Shown here: positions 11,141 to 23,700 of the stretch, piece after piece | Numbering within the stretch: the stretch's first letter is position 1 | Layout: every line of letters begins with the position of its first letter | Source of the DNA: Topomyia yanbarensis | Taxonomy: Eukaryota; Arthropoda; Insecta; Diptera; Culicidae | DNA length: 64,000 nt | Direction: 5' to 3' | NCBI RefSeq assembly: GCF_030247195.1 | Contig: NC_080671.1 | Span: 429,598,539-429,662,538 of the forward strand | Made by a program: the position numbers and the translations under genes | The notes under the pieces: generated by a model | The model's database searches: none | Told to the model about the DNA's origin: nothing | The model's input: the letters and a program-made list of their open reading frames with translations, nothing else

Positions 11141-14126
11141 ATATCCTTTGACTTCCGGTTTTCGGTTATGACTCAGTGATTTTTGTATCACGAAACCGTA
11201 ATTGTAGCTATTACCATTTGCCAAACCACAGCATACTAAAGGGTCGAGAATAATAAGATTGCGCCCGCTCAAAACCATCAGGAAGCACAGCATCCACATC
11301 ACCCACATCAAGTGTGGTTTTCACACCTGCAGCTGTCAATCGGTCATCCGCCTGTGTTGGCTTGTGGTCTGTGCATATATTTATGCAACAATATAATAGA
11401 AACGGTTTTCACTCTCGCCTACCTGTGTACCTACCACCCATCGGCGCATCAGGCGGCAACTGTCAATTACTCAATTTAACCGACGGAGAACGAAGCCGAA
11501 CCAATCGACAACCGCGGGCGGGGTGACAGTTTTGCAGCTTTGTGGTTGACAGCAGTGTCAACGGGATTGAGACGGCGGAGGGGGGTTGGGGGCATGTTGA
11601 TTTGCCCTGATATGCGGTAACACCGCGAAATAATTGGTATCCCCGGGTCCTTCCACAATGCCTGTCGTTGTTGTTGTCGTCGTCGAAAGTGGGTTAACTT
11701 TTGTTGTTCAAACAAAAGGGAAAATTTGAGCGAATGATTAGCTCCGATTAGTCCGTGCAATTAAAGGTATTAGGGCGTTTAAAGCTTACGAAGGATTGTG
11801 GTCGTTTGCGAATGAGATGATCTGATGAGCTTAGTGGTTGAATAGTTTAGAATTGTTTGGTTCAAATGTGCTCCGGAACCAGTTTGCAGGGAAGTGTGAG
11901 GCTACTGTTTGACCAAACTCATCAGCCTTTCCCTTTCAAGCGCGCCGGGCTCAAAATGCCAAATTAATGAACAAAATACTTCGGGGCGGACTCGATATCG
12001 CTCCCGAAGGACGCCCACGCCGACGGAGCAACATTTGCGAAAAGGCGAAACTGTACTTAAGGCTCTGATCCGTACCCATTAAAAAAGTTTCTCTGTCTGT
12101 TTGTCCGAACTCGTTGTTACCCTCTGGCTGCTGGCTTTGATCCGTTTAGGCTACTTTCTAATGGAGATAGCACATCAAACAAATCGATGTTGGGCTGGGC
12201 TTCTAAGTATTCTTTAGGTTCATCAACGGTTCAAAACTTTGAAGTACTTATAATTCAATTAGCTTTTAGTCAAATCATGTAGGTGACACTATATGCCTAC
12301 ACATGGAACATAATCCCCTAAAAGCAACAATCAAGATCAGCTCACTCCACCTTAATCATAAAGACAAGGTTAACCCGTGGCATTATGAGGTGTTTGGCCT
12401 TTAAACAAATTTTGACACATTCTATACGAAAGTTGAAAAGAAAACCCGACACCTGTCCTTCAAGATTGAAAAAGCGCCCGTATTTATGTTTTCTCTTGCT
12501 TTTCTTAAATAGGTAGGCGGTGAACAGTTTCCACCTGGCGAGAAAATCTAGCGTAGCCTACGCTGATTGAAAGCTGATACCTTCCGTGAAGCTGTAGAGT
12601 AGGCTGTCCTTTCAATCAGCGGAAGCTTTCGGGGTCTATTTTGACAGCAACCGTGACGATGGGTTGGGGGGGGGGGGCTTCTGCGTGTTTCAATCAAACG
12701 GCTTCTTTCACCGAAAATTCTGTTGAGAATATTTACAAAGGATGTTTCCCGGGAACCAATCATTTTTTTAAATGCAAATTAATGACTAACCCAGAAAAAA
12801 GCTGCTGTTTGATGTTGCGGAAAAATGCAATAATTCATGGCAACGTTTCTGCGCACATTTCGCAGTTGTTTTCATTTTTCATCTTATTTTGCTGCGATGC
12901 CAAAACCGTAGGGAAGTTTATAGGAAATCGGCCGCTCAATTGTTTACAGTTTCGACCGCAAAAATGGTTATGAAAATTGTACTAAAAACTAACCGTAGCC
13001 AATAAATAATTTGTCTGTTCGACGGAAATAAATTCTCGTTTCATTTAATTTCATATCGCAAACGGAAGTGGACGCAACGATGCGCTTCAAAGTTGGCTTC
13101 CCGAAAAGTGCTATGCAAATAACGAACTAAACAATGAGAACAAACAAACAGAGCCCCTCACGCAATACACAATCCAATTGTCACTCCCCCCGAACGAACC
13201 TAATCCTCGCGGTAGAGAACAGTCATCCACCTATGCAGGTCCGAGAGCATAAATAATTTTCAAACTGCCGATAGAAAAACAACACAAATACAGGAGCGAT
13301 AGAATGAAAAAGATTTTTCCTACTGTAGCACCAAAAATAGATCCTTTCGAATTGAGAACCATTTTTACCCGTTTTTGACCCCCAGTTGAAATTGCAGTCG
13401 ATAGGCTTTCGTGACAGGAAACCAAACCGAAACAATCGACCCAAAAAAAAAACAATCAAGAATCAGCATAAAAAGGTGTACCCGTAAACTCGGTTTAGTT
13501 TTTCCGGAAATGCGCTCGCGTGTTGCTTTTTTCCACACCAACCAACTACATACCCGGAATTGCTATGCGGTTGGCGATCGGTGTCAGGCCAAATTTGAAC
13601 TGGGTCAACCGGGCTCAAACTAGATAACAAACTACGTGCGGTGGGATCAAACTAGATGTACACATCCCACCACCGTAAAGTGAGAGGAGGAGGAAAAAAT
13701 GTCAAATGAAAAATTCAAACCGGCTGCTACTGACTGGCATACTGCTGTGCTGTTAGCCAGGGTCCGGAAAACAATTTTGACACCTTCCGGTGAAGTGAAT
13801 CTTCTTGGTGGTTGACCGAATCGAAAAGTTCCGAGAATTGGAAAAAACAAGTTGCTTTGACTGCCCGTGACAGTATGGACTCTGGTATACTACTGGATGT
13901 GGTAGATACAGTAAATAATTCCATACGTTTCCTTCTCATTGTGTGACATGTAAGTGAAGTTAATATAAACTGTCATCAAATCTATATAGTAAGGAGGGCC
14001 AAACAATGACGCACGCGTCGAATGCCCTGGGGAAACCCATTTTGGACATATAAAACCCTTAGAAGAAGATTAAAACAATGTTGTGCATAAAACAAACAAT
14101 ACCCAATACAATTCTACTTCGTCTCA
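11141..14126. other. Ordinary DNA, no recognisable gene
   Basis: Balanced composition and no transposon signature. Small structures: a G run at about 12666-12677, and a 13-bp inverted repeat CGCTGATTGAAAG at 12561-12573 with its complement at 12609-12621. ORFs of 60-110 codons overlap on both strands without recognisable domains. It could be intergenic or intronic. Confidence 0.45.
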
Positions 14127-14165
14127 TCAGTATCTGGCTAACCGACTTAGCCACCAGAAAGTAAA
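14127..14165 (-). mobile_element. Fragment of a tRNA-like element with CTGATGAG tail
   Basis: Read on the minus strand, this fragment contains GGTGGCTAAGTCGGTTAG, close to a polymerase III A box, followed by CCAGATACTGATGAGACGAA. The same order occurs near 26.16 kb and in a degraded form at 32.43-32.47 kb. Too little survives to define the ends. Confidence 0.45.
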
Positions 14166-14269
14166 AACACTATTTGTGTTCAGAACTGTACAACTGGTCA
14201 CCGCTGATGGCCCACAAAAACAGAAACTCTGATCGCTGATGAAGCACATGATTAGTCTAGCTATTCTGT

Positions 14270-14943
14270 TTTTTTTTTTCGTTTGGACTTTTGCCTTTTT
14301 TTTTGTCTCATTTGAATTGTTTGTCTCTTTTGTCTCTAGTTTTTCTTTTTTTGTCTTATTTGCCTGTTTTGCCTAGTTTTTTCTCTTCTTCTTTGTCCTA
14401 TTTGTTTTTCCCTTTTAGTCCTTTTTTGTTTCTGTCTTTCTTTTCTTGTCTTTTTTATTTTTTATACGTTTGTATTTCTTGTCTTTTTGTCTAGATTGAC
14501 TTTTTTGTTATTCCTGTCCATTATTGTGTTTTGTTCATTTTTCTTTTTCTCGTTTTTACTCCTTTTTATCTTTTGGCATCGATAAATCGTTTTTTTCCCT
14601 TTTGATCTTTTTTGTCTTTTCCGTCATTATAGTTTCGCCCTTTATGTTTATTGGTCTTTGCTGCTTTTTTATTTTATGTTTTTAGATCTTTTCTGTCTTT
14701 TTGTCATTTTGTCTTGTTTGCCTTTTTTGTATTTTCTCTATTTTTATTTTTACTTGGTTTTTGTCTTTTTTACCTTTTTTATATTTTTGCCTGCTGACTC
14801 TTGGCTTTTATTCTTTTAGCCTTATTCTCTATTTTGTCTTTTCTGTTTATAGTCGTCTTTTTTTCTTTTCCGCCTTTTTTTTCTTTTAGGTTTTTTTGTC
14901 TTTTTAATCATTTTTGTGTTTTGTTTCCTTTGGTTTTGTCTTT
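14270..14943. other. T-rich low-complexity DNA
   Basis: Pyrimidine-rich + strand with recurrent TTTTTTGTC words. No gene is visible. Confidence 0.7.
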
Positions 14944-15165
14944 GCGACGGCGCCGGTGGTTGAGTGGAAAGCGTAACCGCCACTCATTCCAGTTGGTCTG
15001 GGTTCAATTCCAGCCGAGGTCATTGAGATTTTTCTGAGATGAAAAAATCTGTGGTCACGTCTTCCTTTGGAAGGGAAGTAAAGCTGTTGGTCCCCGGTCC
15101 ATGAGTTGATGGATCGGTATCTAATCCAGAAAGTAGAGTCAGAAGAGTTGTTATTTTTTATTATT
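14944..15165 (+). mobile_element. tRNA-derived SINE (family 2)
   Basis: The head has an A box TGGTTGAGTGG at 14957-14967 and a B box GGTTCAATTCC at 15001-15011, with tRNA-like spacing. The body of about 140 bp contains a GTCCCCGGTCCATGAGTTGA segment and shares no sequence with SINE family 1. It interrupts T-rich DNA, so its limits are easy to see. I found no clear target duplication because the flanks are low-complexity. This is not a functional tRNA gene: the anticodon and acceptor arms do not pair properly. Confidence 0.75.
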
Positions 15166-15276
15166 TTTTTGTATTTTGTGTCATTTGTTGTTTTTTGTCT
15201 TTTTGTCTTGTTTTTTGCCTTTGTTGATTTTGTCTTACTTGTTTTTCTTATCTCTTTAGTCTTTTTACGTTTTTTT

Positions 15277-15580
15277 GATATTTTTCCCTTTCTCGCCTTG
15301 TTTGTCTTTTTTGACTTTTCTGTCATTTTTGTCCTTCCTGTTTTCTGCTTGTCTTTTTTTTCTAACTTTTTGTTTGTTTTTCTACTCTTCCCCTTTTTTG
15401 CTCTATTTGTCTTTTTGTGTTTATGTCTCTCTTTTTTGTCTTTTGTCTCGACCTCTTCCTTCTTGTGTTTTTTGTCATTTTTGTGGAATTTGTGCATTTA
15501 TTTTTTGCCTTCTTTCTTTTTTTGTCTTTCTTCTAACCTTTCTGATTTTTTAATCTTTTTTATCATTCTTGTCTTTTTTG
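15277..15580 (+). repeat. T-rich duplicated block, copy 1
   Basis: About 300 bp matching 16240-16572 in the same orientation. Landmarks in order are CCCTTTCTCGCCTTGTTTGT, TGTCTCGACCT, CCTTCTTGTGTTTTTTGTCA and TTCTTCTAACCTTTCTGATT. The repeat distance is about 970 bp. The rest of this stretch is T-rich DNA without a gene. Confidence 0.8.
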
Positions 15581-16239
15581 GCTTTCTCGTCTTTTTTGTG
15601 TTTTTGTCATTTAATCTTTACTTTTTTGTCTCTATTCCCTGTTTGGGCCTTTCTTGTCTTTTTCAACTCTTTTGCCTTTTTGTCTTGTCTTTTTATCCAT
15701 TTTTTTGTGTTTTTGCCTTTTTTGTTTTCTTTTTAGCCCTTGTCGTTTCTGTTATTCTCGTCTTTTCGCGTTTAATTTTTTAGCCTTTTTGTCTTTTTGA
15801 ACTTTTTGGCTCTTCTGTCTTTCTTTTCTTGTTTTTTGTCTATTTTGTCTTTATTGTTCCTTTTTTATGTTTTTGGTCTCCATTGTTTTTTGTATTGCTT
15901 TTAGTCTATTTTTTGTGTTTTCGTCTTTTTTGTTGCTTTTTTCGTTGAACCTCTTTTTTATCCTTTTCCTTTTTGTTCTTTTCCTTTTGGTTTTTGTCTT
16001 GTTTTTTTGTCTATGCATTTTTGTGCCTCTTGTCTTTTTATTCCTTTTCGTCCTTTTTGTCTTTTTTTTCCTTTTCGTTTTTTGTTCTTTTTTATTTCTT
16101 GTGTTTGCTGCCTTTTGTTACTTCTGGGCTTTTTTATATTTCGTCTTTTTTGTCTCTTGTTTTTAGTTTCTCTGGTATTTTTGCCTATTTCTCCTTTTTG
16201 TTGTTTTGCCTCTCTTATCTCCATGTCTAGTGTTATTTT

Positions 16240-16572
16240 TGCTATTTTTCCCTTTCTCGCCTTGTTTGTCTTGTTTGACTTTTCTGTCATTTTTGTCCTT
16301 CTGTTTTCTGCTTGTCTTTATTTCTTTTTTATTTTTTGTCTGTTTTTCCACTCTTTCTCTTTTTGTTTTTTCTCTATTTGTCTTTTTGACTGTGTTGTCT
16401 TTTTTGTGTTCATGTCTTTCTTTTTTGTCTTTTGTCTCGACCTTTTCCTTCTTGTGTTTTTTGTCATTTTTGTGGATTTTGTGCTTTTTATTTTTTGCCC
16501 TCTGCCTTTTTTGTCTTTCTTCTAACCTTTCTGATTTTTTAATCTTTTTTATCATTCTTATCTTTTTTGACT
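16240..16572 (+). repeat. T-rich duplicated block, copy 2
   Basis: Second copy of the 15277-15580 block. It differs by small indels within T runs and by a GACTGTGTTGTC segment absent from copy 1. It shows that the T-rich domain grew partly by segmental duplication and not only by slippage. Confidence 0.8.
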
Positions 16573-16829
16573 TATGTCTTCTTTGTTCTTTTGCTTTTTT
16601 AGTCTATTTTGTCTTTTCTGTCTATTTTCCCTCTTATTGTCTAGTATTTGGTCTTTTTTGACTATCTTGCTTAAATTGTCTCTTGTTCTCTTGCCCTTTT
16701 TACTTTTTGTCATTTTGTCTATTTGTGTTTTAGGCTTTTCTTTTGTTTACTTGTCCTTTTGCATTTTCGTCTTGTTTTTTTTTGTTTTACTTTATGTCCA
16801 AAAACCAGAAAAGATTGTTGTACTGATGT

Positions 16830-16870
16830 ACTGCTGTTATATGCATAATTGTCTCACGTATATAAGGAAT
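16830..16870. repeat. Half of the foldback element seen at 23.5 kb
   Basis: The sequence runs ACTGCTGTTATATGCATAAT, then TGTCTCACGTATATAAGGAA. This matches the left arm and loop start of the 23522-23600 foldback. The opposite arm is missing, so this is a truncated copy. Confidence 0.6.
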
Positions 16871-17694
16871 AAATACAATAAATACACAGACCACCAAGCA
16901 ATCTACCTAGTAGTGAGATAATAGATTACTTATTCATATTCATTTTAAACTCGTGGCATCTCCGAGAACAACTGTATTTTTAAACCCCACACATAACTTT
17001 CATTTAGCTTATTTTGTTCACTGTTTTTTTTAATTTCTTGCATTTTATTTTGTCATATATTTCCTTCATTTTAATAATCTAACAATTTTTTTATTCAGTC
17101 ATTCATTTTATTAATTTCTTTCATATTATAAATTTGACATAATTCATTTTGTTGCATTAATTTTAAAACCTTTTTAGCATCGTTTAATGTTTCATTTTAA
17201 TCATTTAATTCTGTTATTCTATTTATTCTTCTTTTTATTAATTTAAGCAATTATATTCTAACCAATTCGATTTATATATCTTATCAATTAAATGTTTATT
17301 TTTCATTTTATGAATCTGATGAAATTTTTAATATTTTCAAATTTTTATAAATTTTGTTTGTTTGTAATTTATGTAGTTTGTTTGAGGTTTTATTTATGCA
17401 GGACTCAAACCGTTTTCATCCTATCTGTAGTTGGGTGCCTACTTCGCATGAATTCTGAAAACTAATGAATGACCCAACAATGATATGTGTAAGAAATGTA
17501 TCATCTCACTGCTCTATCGATTAAATCAGTTTTTGTCTTTTTTTAACTTATTCCTCTTTTTAATCTTTTTGCCTTCCTCCTTTTTCTCTTTTGAATTTTA
17601 AATCTTTTTACCTTTTCGTTCTTCAGTCATTTTGGTCGTTTTTGTCTTCTAGACTTGTCATTTTATTCGTTTTATCTATTTTGTTTGCTTTGCA
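16871..17694. other. AT-rich DNA, no gene
   Basis: AT-rich sequence with TTTCATTTTA-type words, passing into T-rich DNA near 17520. No gene or element is recognised. Confidence 0.6.
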
Positions 17695-18415
17695 TTTTTT
17701 CCTTTGTCTTTTTTGTCATTTTTGTCATTTTTATCTTTTTCATCTTTTTTGCCTTTTTTGTCTTTTTTCGTCTTTCTTGTCTTTTTTGTCTTTTTTATCT
17801 TTTTTGTCTTTTTTATCTTTTTTATCTTTTTTATCTTTTTTATCTTTTTTATCTTTTTTATCTTTTTTATCTTTTTTATCTTTTTTATCTTTTTTATCTT
17901 TTTTATCTTTTTTATCTTTTTTATCTTTTTTATCTTTTTTATCTTTTTTATCTTTTTTATCTTTTTTATCTTTTTTATCTTTTTTATCTTTTTTGTCTTT
18001 CTTGTCTTTCTTGTCTTTCTTGTCTTTCTTGTCTTTCTTGTCTTTCTTATCTTTCTTGTCTTTCTTGTCTTTCTTGTCTTTCTTGTCTTTCTTGTCTTTC
18101 TTGTCTTTCTTGTCTTTCTTGTCTTTCTTGTCTTTTTTGTCTTTCTTGTCTTTCTTGTCTTTCTTGTCTTTCTTGTCTTTCTTGTCTTTCTTGTCTTTCT
18201 TGTCTTTCTTGTCTTTCTTGTCTTTCTTGTCTTTCTTGTCTTTCTTGTCTTGCTTGTCTTTCATGTCTTTCTTGTCTTTTTGTCTTTTTGTCTTTTTGTC
18301 TTTTTGTCTTTTTGTCTTTTTGTCTTTTTGTCTTTTTGTCTTTTTGTCTTTTTGTCTTTTTGTCTTTTTGTCTTTTTGTCTTTTTGTCCTTTTGTCTTTT
18401 TGTCTTTTTGTTCTC
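17695..18415. repeat. Compound satellite: two 9-bp units, then an 8-bp unit
   Basis: Three abutting arrays. TTTTTTATC (period 9) runs from about 17780 to 17990. TTTCTTGTC (period 9) runs from about 17990 to 18275. TTTTTGTC (period 8) runs from about 18275 to 18410. Each change of unit is abrupt. The third array is the sharp version of the words found decayed across 5.9-16.8 kb. The plus-strand Phe/Leu/Ser frames and the minus-strand Lys-Asp frame across it are artefacts of the stop-free units. Confidence 0.96.
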
Positions 18416-21400
18416 CTTAATAACTACCTAGAAGTTTCTTCGCCAAAATACTTTTTTCAGAATTTATGCTACATCATGTCATAGAGCTTCATCGAAGACA
18501 CAAAAACTCCAAAATTGGTGATTTCGAAATTATGTAATCTAGACCGTAAAAAGCTATTTTTGAGCTTATATTTCAGTTAGCTTGAGTTTAAAAGTGCAAA
18601 CTAGACTCTTAAGTCTCTAAAGCTTGCAATAAAAATCTTACACTCAAAATAAATAGATTTAAGAAAATTTTGTTATTATTCTTTGTTATCTCAATATGCT
18701 AATATTTCTAGACCGGAAAAGAGGTAAATGACTCTAAAGTTAACTTCTTTAGTCGTAGCAAAAAAACAATTAAATGTTGAAAAGATTTCAAATAACAAGA
18801 AACCTATTAAATAAAGGTTTAAATAGGACGATTGACTTACAAATTTCGGCTACAAATTAAGATGAAAAATTCGAGCGGCGAGACATATTTCAAAATTGCA
18901 AAAAAATCCTGAATAAATTGCATCACAAACTCCAACAATATTGTGATAAAACTCCTACCGTAGAAAATATGACCACCTACCTTTTCTATTTTTATTCGGG
19001 CTTTCACATCTTTTCAGATACCGTCGCAAAACGTGACATGACAGCCGGCTGACAACGAAAAATAATCCGATAAGAACATTTTCCACGATCACAGCATGCA
19101 TGCATCCAGCAGCCAGGCAGCCAGGAAGAAGCGTTTGCTTTTGCTTACACCACCCAACGCCCACGGAAAAAACCGCACGTGTCGACCACGAAGAAAGACG
19201 AACGGAAAAAGAAGTAGGCCACGGTGGCGAAAAAATCTTAACCCAACTACATAAATTGGATTTACCTTTGGGCGTCCAATTTTTCTTCCCGGTAGACGGG
19301 CGCCATTCGTTGTTTTTTTTTCGTTCTTCAGTGATGCTAGACGGTTGCATAACGTTCGGGGATGGGTACGAACTTACTATAGAACTTAAAGCATTAAAGA
19401 CTTGCCGTTTTCGGAGAGGTTCGTTTCAATACACCCGAAAACAAGAAAATAAAATTTCCAGCACCCAAAAAGCGGTTTATTTGAAAAGAGAAACCAAACT
19501 AGCGAAGCAAAAAAAAGGTCTCGAGAGAGAGGCCAACATTGTCGGCACCCAGCCAAAGATCGGAACAATTTTGATAGTGGTCATAGCATATTGATTGGCA
19601 ATTGCGACGAGTGAATTTGCCGGACATCTGCTGCGGGACAAGTTATATTTTTATTGGCTTAATTGGCCGTTATCCGATTCGAAATCAAAGGCAACCTTGA
19701 GATTCCATCGGTTGGTAATAGTGGAAAATTTTTAACTTGAACCATAACACACATACAAACTTAATATTTCCAAATGTACAAGTCAGTTAGACGGCACCTA
19801 GCTGGGCCAGACAATTAGTCGCCAAATTAGGTTCAACTGCAAACCTGAAACCGAAATGCAGAACTGCATTCCCCGGGTTACTTGCTACCGGCTGGTATGC
19901 ATCCGGGACCAGCATGCATTGAAAACAACATGGAGCACGATGACGTTGCGATGAAACCAAATGAACTCCGGACCGGGAATTGCGCTGGTTATTTATTACT
20001 TCGGTAGCATCGTGTGAGTTCGAGAGAACGTCCACCACCGAACTGGGCGAATAAAAAATGTATTATCTAATCTTCGAAATAGTCGTTGCCGGATAATGAT
20101 TTCGTCCTCTACTGTTGTTTGGTGAAACAATATTTTTGAAGGCAATGGAAAAATTACTCGACTTTTGAAGCTTTAATCCTGTAAATTTTAGTATCGGCTA
20201 TTGTTGAAAAAAATCATCTGACTCCAAGCTAATTAGAGACTGCCTTAAGTCTTCGCAATTCAAATTAACTTGAATTGTGGTCTTCATCAAAGTTGTTGCT
20301 CTGCACTCAAACAACTTTAACGACGAAACCGAATAGAATTAGAATTCCTATGAAAATTTGCTCTTCTTTGACAAGCAAAGCAACTACATTCCAATGTGCT
20401 TAAAAATCTTTTTTTTTCTGGACCAGTATCATGTAGAGTAACCACCGAGACCGCAATCCAAAACTGCGTATGGGTAAGCCATTACAGAAAGCCAAAATGA
20501 AGATAAAGTTGATCTGAACCTGAACATGAGCCTGTCTTCTGGTGGAAAATTTATTGCTTGATTTTGTGAAGTGTTCCTTAAAATTACAGAGGGACTTATT
20601 CAAGTTTGAAGCGACGAAAAAGGTTGATTTTATTTATCAGTAATATTATTTTTACCATATTTTTGTTTTGTTCGCTTTTAATTTGGTTTCTCATTTGCTT
20701 CTAACTATGTTGACATATTAGCAAATTACCAGGTGGAATAGTGCGAGTAAAACCCGTTAAAAATGTTTGTTTTACTGCGGGAATTTTACTCTCGGTCCCT
20801 AATCGACTCCGACGATGGTGCACTTTCGTTATACTACAGAAGAGCTGTAATATTTTCGGTATATTATTAGGTCTAATGAAACAATGTTATTGAAGACCAC
20901 TGGACAAATAATGTGATCGTTCTAACTTTGATAGTTAATGTAAACTATAACAGTAGATAAGTTTGAAAATGATCACTTCAATTCATAGTGTTTAGTTACT
21001 AGTGCGTAGTCTTCAGAAATCATATCAACTCGCATCGTTGTCTTCATCAAAGTTGTTTCTCAGAAATTGATCTGCACTGTAAGTTTAGGGGCAAACCCGT
21101 ATGGACTTTCAATCTTTAAAAAAACTGTTCTCAGATAAACGCGAGGATGCCAAAAATGGCCGATATCTTGCTCTAGGCTTCTGAGCTTTCTCCAGGCTTC
21201 TAAGCCTCCTCCAATTTCAGCTACTTCAGCACTACCGACGACTTATACGGAGTCTTGGAGAATGCCACAGGAACAATTTTCGAAACCTGCGCTAACCAAT
21301 CGTCAATTCTACCCGGCTGGCGGTCCTGGCTATTATTAAGTCACCGTAAGTCTCTCCCAGATTATGACCAGGTCGAATGACTATGGCGATTATAGTGACT

Positions 21401-21740
21401 TAGTATTGACCTTTATCATGGATGAATATGTCTACACGGTTGTAGAAAATTTGGGAAATGTCATATTCAAACGAAAATATACATTGAAAGTGAAACTATG
21501 ATCAAACCGGCAGTTAACTTTTGCTGCCACCTCCAAATGAGTTAGTCATAGTTCCCCGTTAATTGACTGTCATTTGGCTTTTTCGACTGTTTAGTTTCAA
21601 TTGAAAAACAACCTCACAACCAACACTGTCTCAACTTATGGAATTGAACCATTCCAATGAACTACATTCAAATGAAAACAACACCAGCCAAGTTAATAAA
21701 CCCATATATGGTACATGAAATTTCTAATGCAGTTTATCAT
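18416..21740. other. No recognisable gene
   Basis: More than 3 kb of normal composition. ORFs up to 164 codons (19100-19594 plus, 18955-19350 minus) overlap each other on opposite strands, and I recognise no domain in either. A SINE fragment lies at 18.71 kb. Confidence 0.45.
18707..18775 (+). mobile_element. 3' fragment of SINE family 1
   Basis: The segment TTTCTAGACCGGAAAAGAGG, followed by TAAATGACTCTAAAGTTAAC and an A-rich tail, matches the body of the SINE at 3151-3323. The tRNA-like head is absent, as expected for 5' truncation during target-primed reverse transcription. Confidence 0.6.
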
Positions 21741-23000
21741 ATGATTTAATTTTCTGTTTGAATCTGTTGATGATTGACGCCTTTTTGAAAACGAACCACA
21801 GAACAATCAAAACCATCATCAACTTGAGTGTCATATGAAAGGTGGTTGTCAGTAGGTGATGGAAACTGATGATTGACACCATTTTGAAAACCTAGATGAC
21901 GGCTTTCCGTTACCACGAAATAGTGAAAACCATCATCAATATGGGTGTCACATGACAGATGGTTGTGTGTGAAGTGAAAACCATCAGTCAGTAGAGGATG
22001 AAAATTGATAATCGACGCCATTTTGAAAACTAAGATGTTACCACAAAACAGTATAAACCGTTATCAATATAAGTGTAATATAAAAAGTGGTCGTCAGTAG
22101 GTGATGGAAACTAATGATTGATGTCGTTTTGTACACCAAGATGGCGGTTTCTGGCTACCACAAAATAGTAAAAATCATCATCAATAATGGGTTCCATATG
22201 AAAGGTAATAGTCAGGGGATGGAAATTTGTTAAACGCCATTTTGAAAACCATGACGGCGAATTTTTACTACCACAAACCAATGAAAATCACCATCATTCA
22301 TATGAAAAGTTGTTAGTAGATGATAAAAATTGATGATTGACGCCAATTTGGAGACCAATATGGCGACTTCCGCTTACCACAAAATAGTGAAAGCAATCAA
22401 CAATATGGGTGTCATATAATAGATAATAGTTAGTATGTGATGAAAGCTGGTAATTGACGCAATTTTGAAAACCAAGATTACGGCTTCTGGTTACCACAAA
22501 ATAGTGAAAACTGTCATTAATATTGATTTCATATGAAAGGTAGTAGTCGAAAGGCGATAAAAATTTATGATTGACGCCATTTTGATAATCAAGATGGCGA
22601 CTTTCGGTTACCACAGTGCAATGAAAACCATCATCAATTTGGGTGTCATATTAAAGGTGGTTGTCAGTAAGTGATGAAAATTGTTAATTGAAACCAAGGT
22701 GACGGATTCCGGTAATCAAAGAACCATCATCAATATGGGTGTTATATGGAAAGTGGTAGTCAGTAGATGATCGAAACTAAACGATTGTCTCCGTTTTGAA
22801 AACGAATATGACTGCTTCTGGTTACCACAAAATCAGTAAAAATTGTCATCAATATGAGTTTCATGTGAAAGGTAGTAGTTACTAGACGATGGAAAGTGGT
22901 GATTGATGTCTTCTGGAAAACAAAGATGGCGACTTCCGGTTACTATATAACAGTGAAAACTATCATCGAAATAGGTGTCAGGTTAAAGATAGTAGTCAGT

Positions 23001-23700
23001 AGACGATGGAAATTGATGATTGACACCATTTGGAAAACCAAGACGGCGACTTCTGGTTATCACTAAACAGTGAAAACCATCATCAATATATCCTTTGGAA
23101 GAGGCAGATCAGTAGATGACGGAAATAGATGCTTTAGTCTATTGTGGAATCCGAGGTTGGTGACATCCGGCTCCTATAGAACTCCAAGAATCAACACGAG
23201 TATCAATGAAAGAGAAAAGTCAGTATATAAATGGCTTTCTGTTACCAGAGAACTGCTGTTGATTAGATAACGGAAATTGACAATTGAGACTATTTTCTAA
23301 TCCCAAATGGAGCCTTCTGATATCTGTATAACACCACTACAACCTTGACAAAAATTCTCAAAGATACTCTTAATTTAAATTGGTCGTAGTTTATGCCTGA
23401 GCCATACAAAATATCAAATAACTCTTCTGAAACGAAGTAACAGTCATATTCAAAAATTTGGAATGCTTCGCATCGGATACTTTATTAACATCAAATTTTG
23501 TAGAATTCATTAGAGTAATGAACTGCCGTTCTAAGCATAATTGTCCCTTGTATATAGGGAATCCCATAGAACATGGGACAATTAAGCTTATAACGGCAGT
23601 AAAATCGAGTTAAAAATCTTCCAAAATAGGATGTGATTAAAATGGGTCGTCACTGTATCAAATTAGGTCATTATGGGTGTTATTTTAAAAAGTATCTTGA
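23001..23700 (+). repeat. About 700-bp duplicated block, copy 1
   Basis: This block matches 24475-25165 in the same orientation. It starts inside the 115-bp family and continues through AACACCACTACAACCT, AAATAACTCTTCTGAA and ATGGGTGTTA landmarks. Copy 1 contains a foldback (23522-23600) that copy 2 lacks. Confidence 0.8.
23522..23600. mobile_element. 79-bp foldback element
   Basis: The 26-nt arms (23522-23547 and 23575-23600) are inverted, with only a few mismatches. They begin ACTGCCGTTCTAAGC and end ACGGCAGT. The loop is 27 nt. The duplicated block at 24475-25165 reads straight through this point near 25063 without the element, which shows it is an insertion. A truncated relative lies at 16830-16870. 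I could not see a clean target duplication. Confidence 0.8.

Noticed and set aside
14944..15020. Functional tRNA gene
   Set aside because: It continues into a SINE-like body and lacks a proper cloverleaf.
17591..18484. 297-codon Phe-Leu-Ser frame and the 174-codon Lys-Asp frame on the other strand
   Set aside because: Both are translations of the compound satellite. Several frames on both strands are open simultaneously.
19100..19594. 164-codon plus-strand gene
   Set aside because: Overlaps an unrelated minus-strand frame, and the composition and sequence match no family I know.
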